A stretch of DNA of 28,484 bases from a virus: positions 1 to 28,484 of the IMG/VR virus record IMGVR_UViG_3300017748_000089; one strand, 5' to 3'. This document shows positions 17,463 to 24,487 of this stretch, piece after piece; position 1 is the first letter of the stretch; every line of letters starts with the position of its first letter. The notes below the pieces were generated by a model, which did no database searches, had not been told where the DNA came from, and saw only the letters and a program-made list of their open reading frames with translations. Both the position numbers and the translations under genes were made by a program.

Positions 17463-18692
17463 TTAATGTTTAATCCATTTAGATTTACCACGCATCACTT
17501 GTGTAAACTCTGATAGTTTAATGTTTGATAATCTTAATTTAGCGTTTCTCAGCTTTGTAGCTCTGTCTTTTTTATATCTTTGAACAATGTATTCTGGGAT
17601 GTTAACTCTTGTAGAGGTTATAGAATACAGTATATGAGAATATAATGCATCCTCGGCCATCTTAGGCACCTTAGTGTCGTCACCATAAGCTAAACCGTCT
17701 GATATATATTCTAAAGTTATTAATTTACCTTGTAAGTCACTACTAAATGCAAAAGCTCCTCTTCTGTCATCTATTGTAAACCACCCGTTTTGTTGTGATA
17801 TTTCTGGTTGCATACCATATCTTTGACCGTAAGCAGTTTTCCACCAATTCCAATTATATACATTTGCATCGGTAGATTCAAAATTAGTACCTGTTAAATT
17901 TCTTTGATTTGCATTTCTCCAGTTTTCATTAGTAATAGACTGTTGAGATTCTAAGTTATTACCAAAGTCATCTTGTGTTGGTATACCTTGATTGTCTTGA
18001 ATTAAAGGAGCAGTTGGATTTGTAGTAAGAGTAGTTGGATATATAATATGTTTTATACCCATACTATCTATGTGTGATAACTGTACGTAGTTAACGTAGT
18101 CTTGAGGAAGTGGTAATGATAAATTAGCTGGAATAGTTAGCTCTTGTATGTTAACGGATTTTAAAGTGTCATAGCTAAACTCTTGTAAACCTCTTTTTGC
18201 ATGAAATATAATCTCTGATCTTCTTGCTCTTTTTATAACTCTATCAGTTCCTACATAAGACAACATGAAATTAGCTACTATATCTTTTAAGCTGTTATAT
18301 TGGTAGCTTTGATAGTTATCCCATATTGTGTTTTGTTGCAGTCTTATTGTAAGCAAAGAGCCAGCTTGTATAGGAGCTGCATAATTGACAGTTACAGTTT
18401 GAGCAGCTGTAGCTGGGTCATTAGAATTAGTTAAAGTAGTAGTCACAGAATCACTAGTATAACCACCAACAGTTGGAACCATTAAAACGTTATCTATGTA
18501 TACATCATAATTATTAATAGCTTGAGGAGTAGCTGCAACAGGGGCGTCTGTCCATATTAAAGGAGTTAATTCAGTAGGCCAAGGATAAGTTGCTCCAGTA
18601 GCGCCTAATACATAAGTTTTTTCACCTGTGTAATATTCAGAATTATTTTGAGTAACAAGCCCTGGGCTTTCGTAATTAGTTGATGTTGCCAT
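17463..18692 (-). CDS. Neck/connector virion protein with an extra N-terminal beta domain
   Basis: A 409-residue protein. From about residue 133 it matches a family I recall from marine phage genomes: SLKDIVANFMLSYVGTDRVI, then RRSEIIFHAKRGLQEFSYDT, LPLPQDYVNYVQL, GQRYGMQPE, GWFTIDDRRGAFAFSS, ITLEYISDGL, and a Lys/Arg-rich end KLRLSNIKLSEFTQVMRGKS. The core is mixed alpha/beta with a basic C-terminus, and its place between head and tail genes suggests a ring or adaptor component of the neck. The first about 130 residues form a separate Thr/Ala/Pro-rich beta segment that is not part of the family core as I remember it. The leader is A-rich (AAAAGATAAAATATG), and the gene starts 3 nt after the previous stop. 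Confidence 0.72.
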   Translation of the reverse strand: MATSTNYESPGLVTQNNSEYYTGEKTYVLGATGATYPWPTELTPLIWTDAPVAATPQAINNYDVYIDNVLMVPTVGGYTSDSVTTTLTNSNDPATAAQTVTVNYAAPIQAGSLLTIRLQQNTIWDNYQSYQYNSLKDIVANFMLSYVGTDRVIKRARRSEIIFHAKRGLQEFSYDTLKSVNIQELTIPANLSLPLPQDYVNYVQLSHIDSMGIKHIIYPTTLTTNPTAPLIQDNQGIPTQDDFGNNLESQQSITNENWRNANQRNLTGTNFESTDANVYNWNWWKTAYGQRYGMQPEISQQNGWFTIDDRRGAFAFSSDLQGKLITLEYISDGLAYGDDTKVPKMAEDALYSHILYSITSTRVNIPEYIVQRYKKDRATKLRNAKLRLSNIKLSEFTQVMRGKSKWIKH

Positions 18693-18695
18693 ATT

Positions 18696-19790
18696 TTATC
18701 TTTTTTCGTTAGCTTCGTCTTGAACTAGCTCTTGTTGAGCCGCTTGTATTATTTGGGGATCTCTTATTATTATTCCAGAATATTTTAATATTTCTAAAAT
18801 AACAGTTGTTTGATTTGATGCATCTACTTCAAATTGAATACTACCTTGTGTTGTAGGATTAGTGCCAGCTAATTGATTAGCTGTTATAGCAGTAAGAATT
18901 ATATTTTGACTTAAATTTCCAAAAGCACCAGCAGCTACTGTTAATGTATCACCTACTGCATAACCACTACTTTTGTCTAAAGTTGAGTTTATTGAAAAAA
19001 CAATATTTGAAGAAGTAACTGCAACATTACCACTTCCACTTACTTGAGCATTTAAAACAGCTCCTGAGCCACTACCGCTAGTAGTTGTTGGTATATTTTG
19101 ATATGTTAAACTTTGAGCGTTTACAGTAGTTCCCCCAGGAATAGTTGATGGATTAAAAGATGATCCTATTAATAACATGCTAGGAGAATAGGTTCTACTA
19201 TCATATATATATTGGCCTAAATTACCTATACTATAGCCCCATGTAACATCTTTTGGTTTTCTTATGTAGCTAAATTTAACATCACTAATGCTAGTAGCTC
19301 TTTCTGGGTTAAATGTAGTTACTTTTGGATACACCTCAACTTTGTCATTTTTTAATATACCTATTGGAAAACTTTTACTAGGTTGAGTAAGTGTAGACAT
19401 TAGTTGTTGCTTGTATTCTTTTCTACCAACTAATTCTATTTGAGGAGTTCCTGGCACAGCGTTGAAGTATACAGATCCTAGTCTATAAACTTCATTTTTA
19501 TTATTAGAATCTTGAGGAAAATCATACACTCCATTTGCGTGACTAGATGCAGATTTATATTCTTCAAAAACTTGTATCTCTTCTTCTATGTGAGCTATTC
19601 TACTAGCAAATTCTTCATCTGTTTTAGGCATTCGTAAATACTGGTTAAGATCTTGAAAAAATCCTTCAAATATTTCTAGTTGTACTTGTGTAGCAACTTT
19701 ATTAAATTCATCTGGTGTCATATACCCTCTTTGTTCTTTATTGAGAATACTTAACACTGTAGTATAAACTGTATTTACGTTTAATTCCAT
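18696..19790 (-). CDS. Neck/head-completion-type virion protein with one GxGYxxGD module
   Basis: The product is 364 residues. The N-terminal about 100 residues are helical (MELNVNTVYTTVLSILNKEQ, then TPDEFNKVATQVQLEIFEGFF), a pattern I associate with conserved neck or adaptor proteins of marine phages. The middle is beta-rich (RLGSVYFNAVPGTPQIELVG, IRKPKDVTWGY). Residues about 229-300 are a Gly/Ser-rich insert with SSGYAVGDTLTVAAG, the same module found in the large tail protein and in a capsid-region protein. The C-terminal ending (IIIRDPQIIQAAQQELVQDE) is helical and looks like the continuation of the original fold, so the module appears to be inserted near the end. The start codon lies 18 nt after a terminator-like hairpin. 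The exact neck role is inferred from gene order. Confidence 0.7.
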   Translation of the reverse strand: MELNVNTVYTTVLSILNKEQRGYMTPDEFNKVATQVQLEIFEGFFQDLNQYLRMPKTDEEFASRIAHIEEEIQVFEEYKSASSHANGVYDFPQDSNNKNEVYRLGSVYFNAVPGTPQIELVGRKEYKQQLMSTLTQPSKSFPIGILKNDKVEVYPKVTTFNPERATSISDVKFSYIRKPKDVTWGYSIGNLGQYIYDSRTYSPSMLLIGSSFNPSTIPGGTTVNAQSLTYQNIPTTTSGSGSGAVLNAQVSGSGNVAVTSSNIVFSINSTLDKSSGYAVGDTLTVAAGAFGNLSQNIILTAITANQLAGTNPTTQGSIQFEVDASNQTTVILEILKYSGIIIRDPQIIQAAQQELVQDEANEKR

Positions 19791-19808
19791 ATTTGTTTAT
19801 TTAAAAAA

Positions 19809-19830
19809 AAGGGTGGCGTAAACCACCCTT
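19809..19830 (-). terminator. Rho-independent terminator/attenuator
   Basis: On the minus strand, AAGGGTGG-TTTACG-CCACCCTT forms a perfect 8-bp stem with a 6-nt loop, immediately followed by a run of Ts. It starts 15 nt after the stop of the 253-aa gene and ends 18 nt before the next ATG, so there is no room for a promoter between them. It is the strongest of the three hairpins in the window and probably reduces, rather than abolishes, expression of the neck and tail genes. Confidence 0.85.
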
Positions 19831-19845
19831 ATTTATAATCACTTG

Positions 19846-20607
19846 TTATTTTAGTTTTTTCTGTATAGACTTATATACTTCAAGTCCTTCATCAGTTTTA
19901 AACCAAGCAGCTAACGCTGAATAAGCGTTTTCTTCAAATGGAGTAGTCATTAGCTTTTTACCATTGCTTTTCCATTTAACAGTTCTACCATCATTAGCTA
20001 TTTCTATAATACTAGCTTCAGTTGCTTTTATAGCAAAGTTCCTAAGTTCTACATTTTCGTCATTAGCTAACTCTATAAGAAGTTTAGGATTTCTTTTAGC
20101 AAATAATAAAAGATCTCTTTTAAGTTCTTTAGAACTCATTGTAGTAACACTAGAACCAACTTCAACTCTTAGTATAGCTTCAGCTTTATCTACATCCATT
20201 TCATAGGCAGTATTCATAGCTGCTATTTCCATTTCTAAATAATCATATTGATCTTCTGCTTCTACAACTTGGTCATACTCTTCAAATATTAAATTGTTGT
20301 GAGGATGCTTGCTTAAAAACTCTTGTAAATTCTTTTTTTCTTTAGGTACATATAAAACACCATCTTCAAATACAATATGTTTTAATGTAACTGAACCTTG
20401 TTGTTCGTCTACAAATATTGATTTTTGATTAGTAGCATATCTTAATTCTCTTTCATAACCTTTTTCTGGATCAAACCATACTAAAGAGTATCTATTTGAA
20501 TGTCTACTAGGTAGTGTATAAGTTAAAGGTTGTTTACCTTTTAAATAGTAAGTTCTATTTTTATACTCCCACTTTACTTCAGGAGTCTTTTTTTCTTTTG
20601 TTTCCAT
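19846..20607 (-). CDS. Conserved hypothetical phage protein
   Basis: A 253-residue charged, soluble protein without signal peptide or membrane span. The N-terminal half is beta-rich (YKNRTYYLKGKQPLTYTLPS, RYATNQKSIFVDEQQG, HIVFEDGVLYVP); residues about 95-150 are acidic and helical; the C-terminal half is helical (FAKRNPKLLIELANDENVEL, then TPFEENAYSALAAWFKTDEG). I recall close relatives as uncharacterised proteins in marine phage genomes, always without assigned function. It lies alone between two terminator-like hairpins in the head region, so its dose is probably set separately from its neighbours. A capsid-associated or assembly role would fit the position but is not shown. The leader is a TATTA repeat shared with the scaffold gene. 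Confidence 0.7.
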   Translation of the reverse strand: METKEKKTPEVKWEYKNRTYYLKGKQPLTYTLPSRHSNRYSLVWFDPEKGYERELRYATNQKSIFVDEQQGSVTLKHIVFEDGVLYVPKEKKNLQEFLSKHPHNNLIFEEYDQVVEAEDQYDYLEMEIAAMNTAYEMDVDKAEAILRVEVGSSVTTMSSKELKRDLLLFAKRNPKLLIELANDENVELRNFAIKATEASIIEIANDGRTVKWKSNGKKLMTTPFEENAYSALAAWFKTDEGLEVYKSIQKKLK

Positions 20608-20626
20608 AATATAATATAATATAATA
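20608..20626 (-). promoter_or_regulatory. TATTA-repeat leader shared with the scaffold gene
   Basis: Directly before the ATG at 20607 the minus strand carries repeated TATTA units (TTATTATATTATATTATATT). The scaffold gene ATG at 24462 has nearly the same leader, with one repeat unit fewer. There is no Shine-Dalgarno sequence. It could be an unstructured AT-rich translation enhancer; a promoter role is less likely because it abuts the start codon. Confidence 0.45.
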
Positions 20627-20633
20627 ATTAAAA

Positions 20634-20657
20634 AAGATCCTGCCGAAACAGGATCTT
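20634..20657 (-). terminator. Rho-independent terminator/attenuator
   Basis: On the minus strand, AAGATCCTG-TTTCGG-CAGGATCTT makes a perfect 9-bp stem with a 6-nt loop, followed by TTTTAATTATT. It begins 9 nt after the stop of the 213-aa gene and lies 26 nt before the next ATG. This placement suggests partial termination after the decoration-type gene pair. Confidence 0.8.
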
Positions 20658-20666
20658 ATTATTGTT

Positions 20667-21308
20667 TTAAGCGTAGTCAACGTCTTCAACTACAGTACCA
20701 CCAAAAAATGATACTACAGGAACACTGTTTTCAGCTTGTGAAGCTTCATTAATAGCGTCACATAAATCAGCTACCAAGTCATACTCTGTATTAGCAGGAG
20801 TTTGATTAGCAGCTAAAGTAACTGTCCATTTAAGAAAAGCATTTGCTGTGTCGTCATAATTGTTTGTTACAATAGTAGCAACTGTAGCACTTGAATTATC
20901 AACAGCCAATATACTATCAATTGGAATTAATTGATATTCATTAGTTGCAGATCCTTCAACAGCAAGTAAGTCAGCAGGAATAACTGTAAAAGTCATTACA
21001 GCTGATGCACTACCTTTACCAGTAGCAGCAGGTATAATAGCAACAGTGATTACATCACCTACTTTATAACCATCACCAATAGCAGCGCAAGTTAATGTTA
21101 CGTCAGTAATAGCCGTTCCACTAGAAGCCATACTAAACGTAGCGTTAGTACCTCCAGCAGGAGATACTGTAGTAGCAGCTGCAGCTGAAGCTGTTCCAGC
21201 CACAATAGTACCACCACCAGATAATCTACTACCTGCAATAGTTACGCTTGTGCTTGCAAATGTTCTACCAGGATTTAATGATAGAGGTATTTTTATATAA
21301 TTTGCCAT
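20667..21308 (-). CDS. Probable capsid decoration/head-fibre-type protein, paralogue with inserted beta module
   Basis: The 213-residue product is Ala/Thr/Val/Gly-rich with no signal peptide. It begins MANYIKIPL and ends with an acidic helix plus strand (DLCDAINEASQAENSVPVVS). Both ends align by eye with the preceding 122-aa gene (MANFIRVPL; DLIVEANQAPSSSPV), as does the strand YQLIPIDSI (YALVKVDDV there), so the two are tandem paralogues. Between the shared ends this copy carries residues about 50-109, a beta module with GDGYKVGDVITV that also occurs in the neck and large tail proteins. Location directly after the major capsid gene, small size and composition suggest a capsid surface or vertex protein; no homologue of known structure is recognised. 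A terminator-like hairpin follows the stop. Confidence 0.65.
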   Translation of the reverse strand: MANYIKIPLSLNPGRTFASTSVTIAGSRLSGGGTIVAGTASAAAATTVSPAGGTNATFSMASSGTAITDVTLTCAAIGDGYKVGDVITVAIIPAATGKGSASAVMTFTVIPADLLAVEGSATNEYQLIPIDSILAVDNSSATVATIVTNNYDDTANAFLKWTVTLAANQTPANTEYDLVADLCDAINEASQAENSVPVVSFFGGTVVEDVDYA

Positions 21309-21317
21309 AATTTTTAT

Positions 21318-21686
21318 TTATAATGGGGCTAATGAACTAAAAGCAAAACCGTCTACTTGATATTTAGGTAGATCAGAATAGCTAGCTGAACCAGCTCCTA
21401 TTAAATTAAACACTGGACTAGACGAAGGAGCTTGATTTGCCTCAACAATTAAGTCTTTGAGGTTTTCAATATCCTGCGCTGTTACTACAGTTTCACCTCC
21501 AAAGTACTCTATAATAGGTACTTGAACTTGGGTTGATTCCGCTAATTGTGTAGTATATAAACGTATATGCTCACCTGATCCTGAGATCGCGCAATCATAA
21601 ACGTCATCCACTTTTACTAAAGCATACCTAGGACTTCCTCCAGCTGGAGTAGTGTCTTTTAAAGGTACTCTTATAAAATTTGCCAT
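21318..21686 (-). CDS. Small probable capsid-associated protein, paralogue of the next gene
   Basis: A 122-residue protein beginning MANFIRVPLKDTTPAGG. It contains YALVKVDDVYDCAISG, VPIIEYFGGETVV and the helix-strand DLIVEANQAPSSSPVFNLIG, then a short Ser/Leu-rich tail. The first 9 residues, the central strand and the C-terminal helix match the 213-aa gene lying 9 nt downstream, so this appears to be the short form of a duplicated gene. Even the leader (ATAAAAATTATGGCAAATT) is conserved between the two. It follows the major capsid gene across a hairpin at 21714-21735. A decoration or cement function is plausible from position and size only. Confidence 0.62.
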   Translation of the reverse strand: MANFIRVPLKDTTPAGGSPRYALVKVDDVYDCAISGSGEHIRLYTTQLAESTQVQVPIIEYFGGETVVTAQDIENLKDLIVEANQAPSSSPVFNLIGAGSASYSDLPKYQVDGFAFSSLAPL

Positions 21687-21713
21687 AATTTTTATTATTT
21701 AAAGATTAATAAA

Positions 21714-21735
21714 GAGAGTGACAAAAGCCACTCTC
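21714..21735 (-). terminator. Hairpin after the major capsid gene, weak terminator/attenuator
   Basis: On the minus strand, GAGAGTG-GCTTTTGT-CACTCTC forms a 7-bp stem with an 8-nt loop, then TTTATTAATC. It starts 12 nt after the capsid stop. The T tract is short and interrupted, so termination would be incomplete; it may equally stabilise the 3' end of capsid mRNA. Confidence 0.6.
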
Positions 21736-21747
21736 ATTATATACTAT

Positions 21748-23289
21748 TTAAGCTCCTTTAAACAATACAAAATTGTTTGCAGCTTGTGTTACTAAACATC
21801 TTTCAGATAAGAAACTTACAGTCATCGCATCTAAAGTGTCAGTGTAAGCACCACCTACAGAACCTGTAATCCAAGACTTATATCTTCGATCTTCAGTTTC
21901 AGAAGCTCTATATCTTACATGTAAGAAAGGACGTCTGATGTTTTGACCTAACATTTGGTCATAAACTGTAGTTGTTCCAGCAGGAACCATTACACCATCA
22001 ATTTCCTTATCCATACCTCTAGTTGAAGCATCATTTAGATATTTCCAATCAGTTTTGTAGAAGTCATAAGAACCTCTTCTAAAACCTGAAAATCCAAAGT
22101 TTAATGCCATGTCTCCGTCGTTATCGAATAAACCATAACCAGCAGACTGAGTAGAAGCATAACTTGATCCAGCCATAGCACCAACCATATCATCAAAGTC
22201 AAGAGCCGTAGATCTTGATAAGAATAACATGTTTTCTTCAATAGCACCTTGCTTGTCTAAGTTTTTAAGGATTTCATCAAAATCACCTAAAGCACCTGAA
22301 CCAGGAGCAGCAGCTCCAGCAAAACCAGAATATACATTACCTCTTGCTTCAATAGCAGCGAATAAACCTTCAGAACCTTTAACATCTTGAGTCGTGTTAG
22401 CAGCAGCTCCAGCAGTACCACCAAAATCAAAAGGTACATTAGAAACAGTAGGATCACTAGGCCTCATAAACTCAGCTTCAACCATACTCATTTCTAAGTA
22501 ATCATCAAATCTTAATCTTGTTTCAGATTCAGACTTTAGATACCATAAGTATCCAGATTGTCCTTCTTCTGTAGAAACTTCAACCCAACCAATCTGAGCA
22601 GTGTCAGAACCGTTAATTTTAAAGTTATCTTTTAAGATCATTGGAGAATTAGAAAACTGAGTAAAAGATGGCTCAATAGAACCTTCCATACCAACTGTTC
22701 CTTTTCCAAAGTCAGAACCGTAAACAAATACATTACAGTTTCCAGCTCCTAAAAGTCCAGTAGGTACACCGTCAGCGGCAGTAGCAGTGTTAAAACTTCC
22801 ACCATAAACAGCTAAACTACAAGTAGTTTTAGCAGTATTAACAGCTTGTACAAGAGCTTTAGCAACGATTAATCCAGTAGCAACGTCAGACATTAAAACT
22901 GTTTGACCAACTCTAATAGCATGTTGAGTTAAAGCAACTCCAGGAGAAGCAGTATTAGCTAGGTTTGGAGTAAGTGTAGCATTTACAGATGAATCATTAT
23001 TTACATTAACTACATCACTTGATTTATAAGCTACGTGTAATCTATTTTGTTCAGACCAAATAACTTGATCAGATGTCATAGGCATTTCAGCGCCTACCAT
23101 TCTCAAGAAACCACCAATTGTTCGGTTTCCGTATCTTTCTACTTCTGCTTCGTAAAGCTCAGGTAGATATTGTTGTGCGAAGTCGTTACCAGATCCATTA
23201 GAAAAGTCAAGATAATTTTCTCTTAACGTCATTCTTTTTTGAGCAGGCACGATGCTTGCGGGAAAACTCCCGCCAGTTACAAAACTCAT
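21748..23289 (-). CDS. Major capsid protein
   Basis: The 513-residue product begins MSFVTGGSFPASIVPAQKRM and carries the conserved N-terminal segment LPELYEAEVERYGNRTIGGF, followed by LRMVGAEMPMTSDQVIWSEQ, which I recognise from major capsid proteins of uncultured marine phages. The remainder is mixed alpha/beta and Ala/Gly-rich. Its length fits an HK97-fold capsid protein, and its place between a scaffold-like gene and small capsid-type genes supports the assignment. The start at 23289 has a clear A-rich, Shine-Dalgarno-free leader (TAAAATAAATAAATATG), as expected for a highly expressed Bacteroidota-type gene. The HK97 fold is inferred from family knowledge; I did not see a protease gene or cleavage site in the window. 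Confidence 0.88.
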   Translation of the reverse strand: MSFVTGGSFPASIVPAQKRMTLRENYLDFSNGSGNDFAQQYLPELYEAEVERYGNRTIGGFLRMVGAEMPMTSDQVIWSEQNRLHVAYKSSDVVNVNNDSSVNATLTPNLANTASPGVALTQHAIRVGQTVLMSDVATGLIVAKALVQAVNTAKTTCSLAVYGGSFNTATAADGVPTGLLGAGNCNVFVYGSDFGKGTVGMEGSIEPSFTQFSNSPMILKDNFKINGSDTAQIGWVEVSTEEGQSGYLWYLKSESETRLRFDDYLEMSMVEAEFMRPSDPTVSNVPFDFGGTAGAAANTTQDVKGSEGLFAAIEARGNVYSGFAGAAAPGSGALGDFDEILKNLDKQGAIEENMLFLSRSTALDFDDMVGAMAGSSYASTQSAGYGLFDNDGDMALNFGFSGFRRGSYDFYKTDWKYLNDASTRGMDKEIDGVMVPAGTTTVYDQMLGQNIRRPFLHVRYRASETEDRRYKSWITGSVGGAYTDTLDAMTVSFLSERCLVTQAANNFVLFKGA

Positions 23290-23304
23290 ATTTATTTATT
23301 TTAG

Positions 23305-24462
23305 TTATTGTTGTTTTTTACTTTTAATTTTCAACCTAGAACTATCAACACCACTTATTGCTTTTACTTTAAATCCATTTATAAATACATCACCTGAAGC
23401 TTGTGGCCTAGGATCATTATTTATATTTTTAGATTTAGCTATTACATCTTTAACAGCATCGGCTTTACCTTGCTCATAAAAATGATTAGCTATTGTATCA
23501 ACGTTTTCAGCAGCATAAAAAGCCTTGTGATAACCAACAGCATCAATAACTTCTCCCTTGTCATTTAAGAACTTCTTAACGAACTTGTTTAAGTCAGACT
23601 GTTTCTCGGCAGTTGCGGAAGGATTAGAGATATTATAATTAAACTTTTTTTCACCAACTTTAATTTCAAAACCTTTGAAGTCTCCATTGAAAAGCTCATT
23701 AGTAGTATCTTTAAATTGTTCCCTACGCTCTGCAGCTATTTGTTGTTCTTTGTTGTATCTATTGAAAAAATCCATAGCTTTTTGCTGTTCTTGAGTTACG
23801 CCCGGTCTCAACTTGATCTCGTCGTAATATTTACTCTTTGAACTTTCTAAAAAGTTTTTGGCTTTTGCAATTTCTTCTTTGAAGAGTAATTGTCTTTTTC
23901 TGACAACTCTTTCTTCATCCACTTCTTCATCATAAGAAAAATTATCTTCCATAAGGAAACTAATCTCTTCTTGATTTAAATGTGGTTTAGTATTTTTGTA
24001 GTATTCATTAAGTATTTGTTTTTCGTCGTACTTTGAATAATCTTTATTTAATGAAACATAATCTTCTACAGTTCCACCTGTCTCTTCCATAAATGAAACT
24101 AGTTTTTCGATGTTTTCTGGCAACTGCTTACCAATAACTTTTTCATCTCTTACTGCTTCTTTTAATTGTTGCTTTGTTTCTACTACTTCTTTTTCTTTTA
24201 TTTCTGTTATAGTAGCAACTTCTTCAACTTTATCCTCTTTTATTTCTTCTTTAATTTCAGCTTTTACTTCTTCAACTTTTTCAGTTGGTATTTCTACTTT
24301 AGTAGTAGCTTGTTCTTGAAGATCTTTTTTAGGATCTTTGCTTAAATCAATATGAGTTATATTGTTTGGCATTTTATCAACAAGTTTTTTTGGCTTGCTT
24401 TTTAATTTTAAACCTTGTTTAGTATCATCTACTATAGGCTTTTCTTTTGTTTCTTCTGACAT
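23305..24462 (-). CDS. Capsid scaffolding-type protein
   Basis: A 385-residue, highly charged Lys/Glu-rich protein with no signal peptide or membrane span. Residues about 50-110 are nearly pure Glu/Lys/Val/Ile/Thr repeats (VEEVKAEIKEEIKEDKVEEV), followed by long helical, coiled-coil-prone segments (KRQLLFKEEIAKAKNFLESS) and a basic C-terminus (SSRLKIKSKKQQ). Composition, length, and position between portal and major capsid genes are what is usual for phage scaffolding proteins, and the basic tail would suit capsid binding. No catalytic triad is visible, so a fused maturation protease is unlikely. The MCP starts 15 nt downstream. Primary sequence of scaffolds is poorly conserved, so the assignment depends on context. 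Confidence 0.75.
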   Translation of the reverse strand: MSEETKEKPIVDDTKQGLKLKSKPKKLVDKMPNNITHIDLSKDPKKDLQEQATTKVEIPTEKVEEVKAEIKEEIKEDKVEEVATITEIKEKEVVETKQQLKEAVRDEKVIGKQLPENIEKLVSFMEETGGTVEDYVSLNKDYSKYDEKQILNEYYKNTKPHLNQEEISFLMEDNFSYDEEVDEERVVRKRQLLFKEEIAKAKNFLESSKSKYYDEIKLRPGVTQEQQKAMDFFNRYNKEQQIAAERREQFKDTTNELFNGDFKGFEIKVGEKKFNYNISNPSATAEKQSDLNKFVKKFLNDKGEVIDAVGYHKAFYAAENVDTIANHFYEQGKADAVKDVIAKSKNINNDPRPQASGDVFINGFKVKAISGVDSSRLKIKSKKQQ

Positions 24463-24482
24463 AATATAATATAATAATTAAT
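24463..24482 (-). promoter_or_regulatory. TATTA-repeat leader of the scaffold gene
   Basis: Just upstream of the ATG at 24462, the minus strand reads TTAATTATTATATTATATT, almost identical to the leader of the gene at 20607. No other gene in the window has it. It lies in a 25-nt gap after the portal stop and contains no Shine-Dalgarno motif. Confidence 0.4.
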
Positions 24483-24487
24483 AATTG

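Noticed and set aside
15826-17473. Short plus-strand ORFs opposite the large tail gene
   Set aside because: Antisense to a gene with recognised family motifs; low-complexity hydrophobic translations.
19964-24319. Short plus-strand ORFs opposite the hypothetical gene, MCP start and scaffold gene
   Set aside because: Antisense shadows; the one in the scaffold gene is just the complement of the Glu/Lys repeats.
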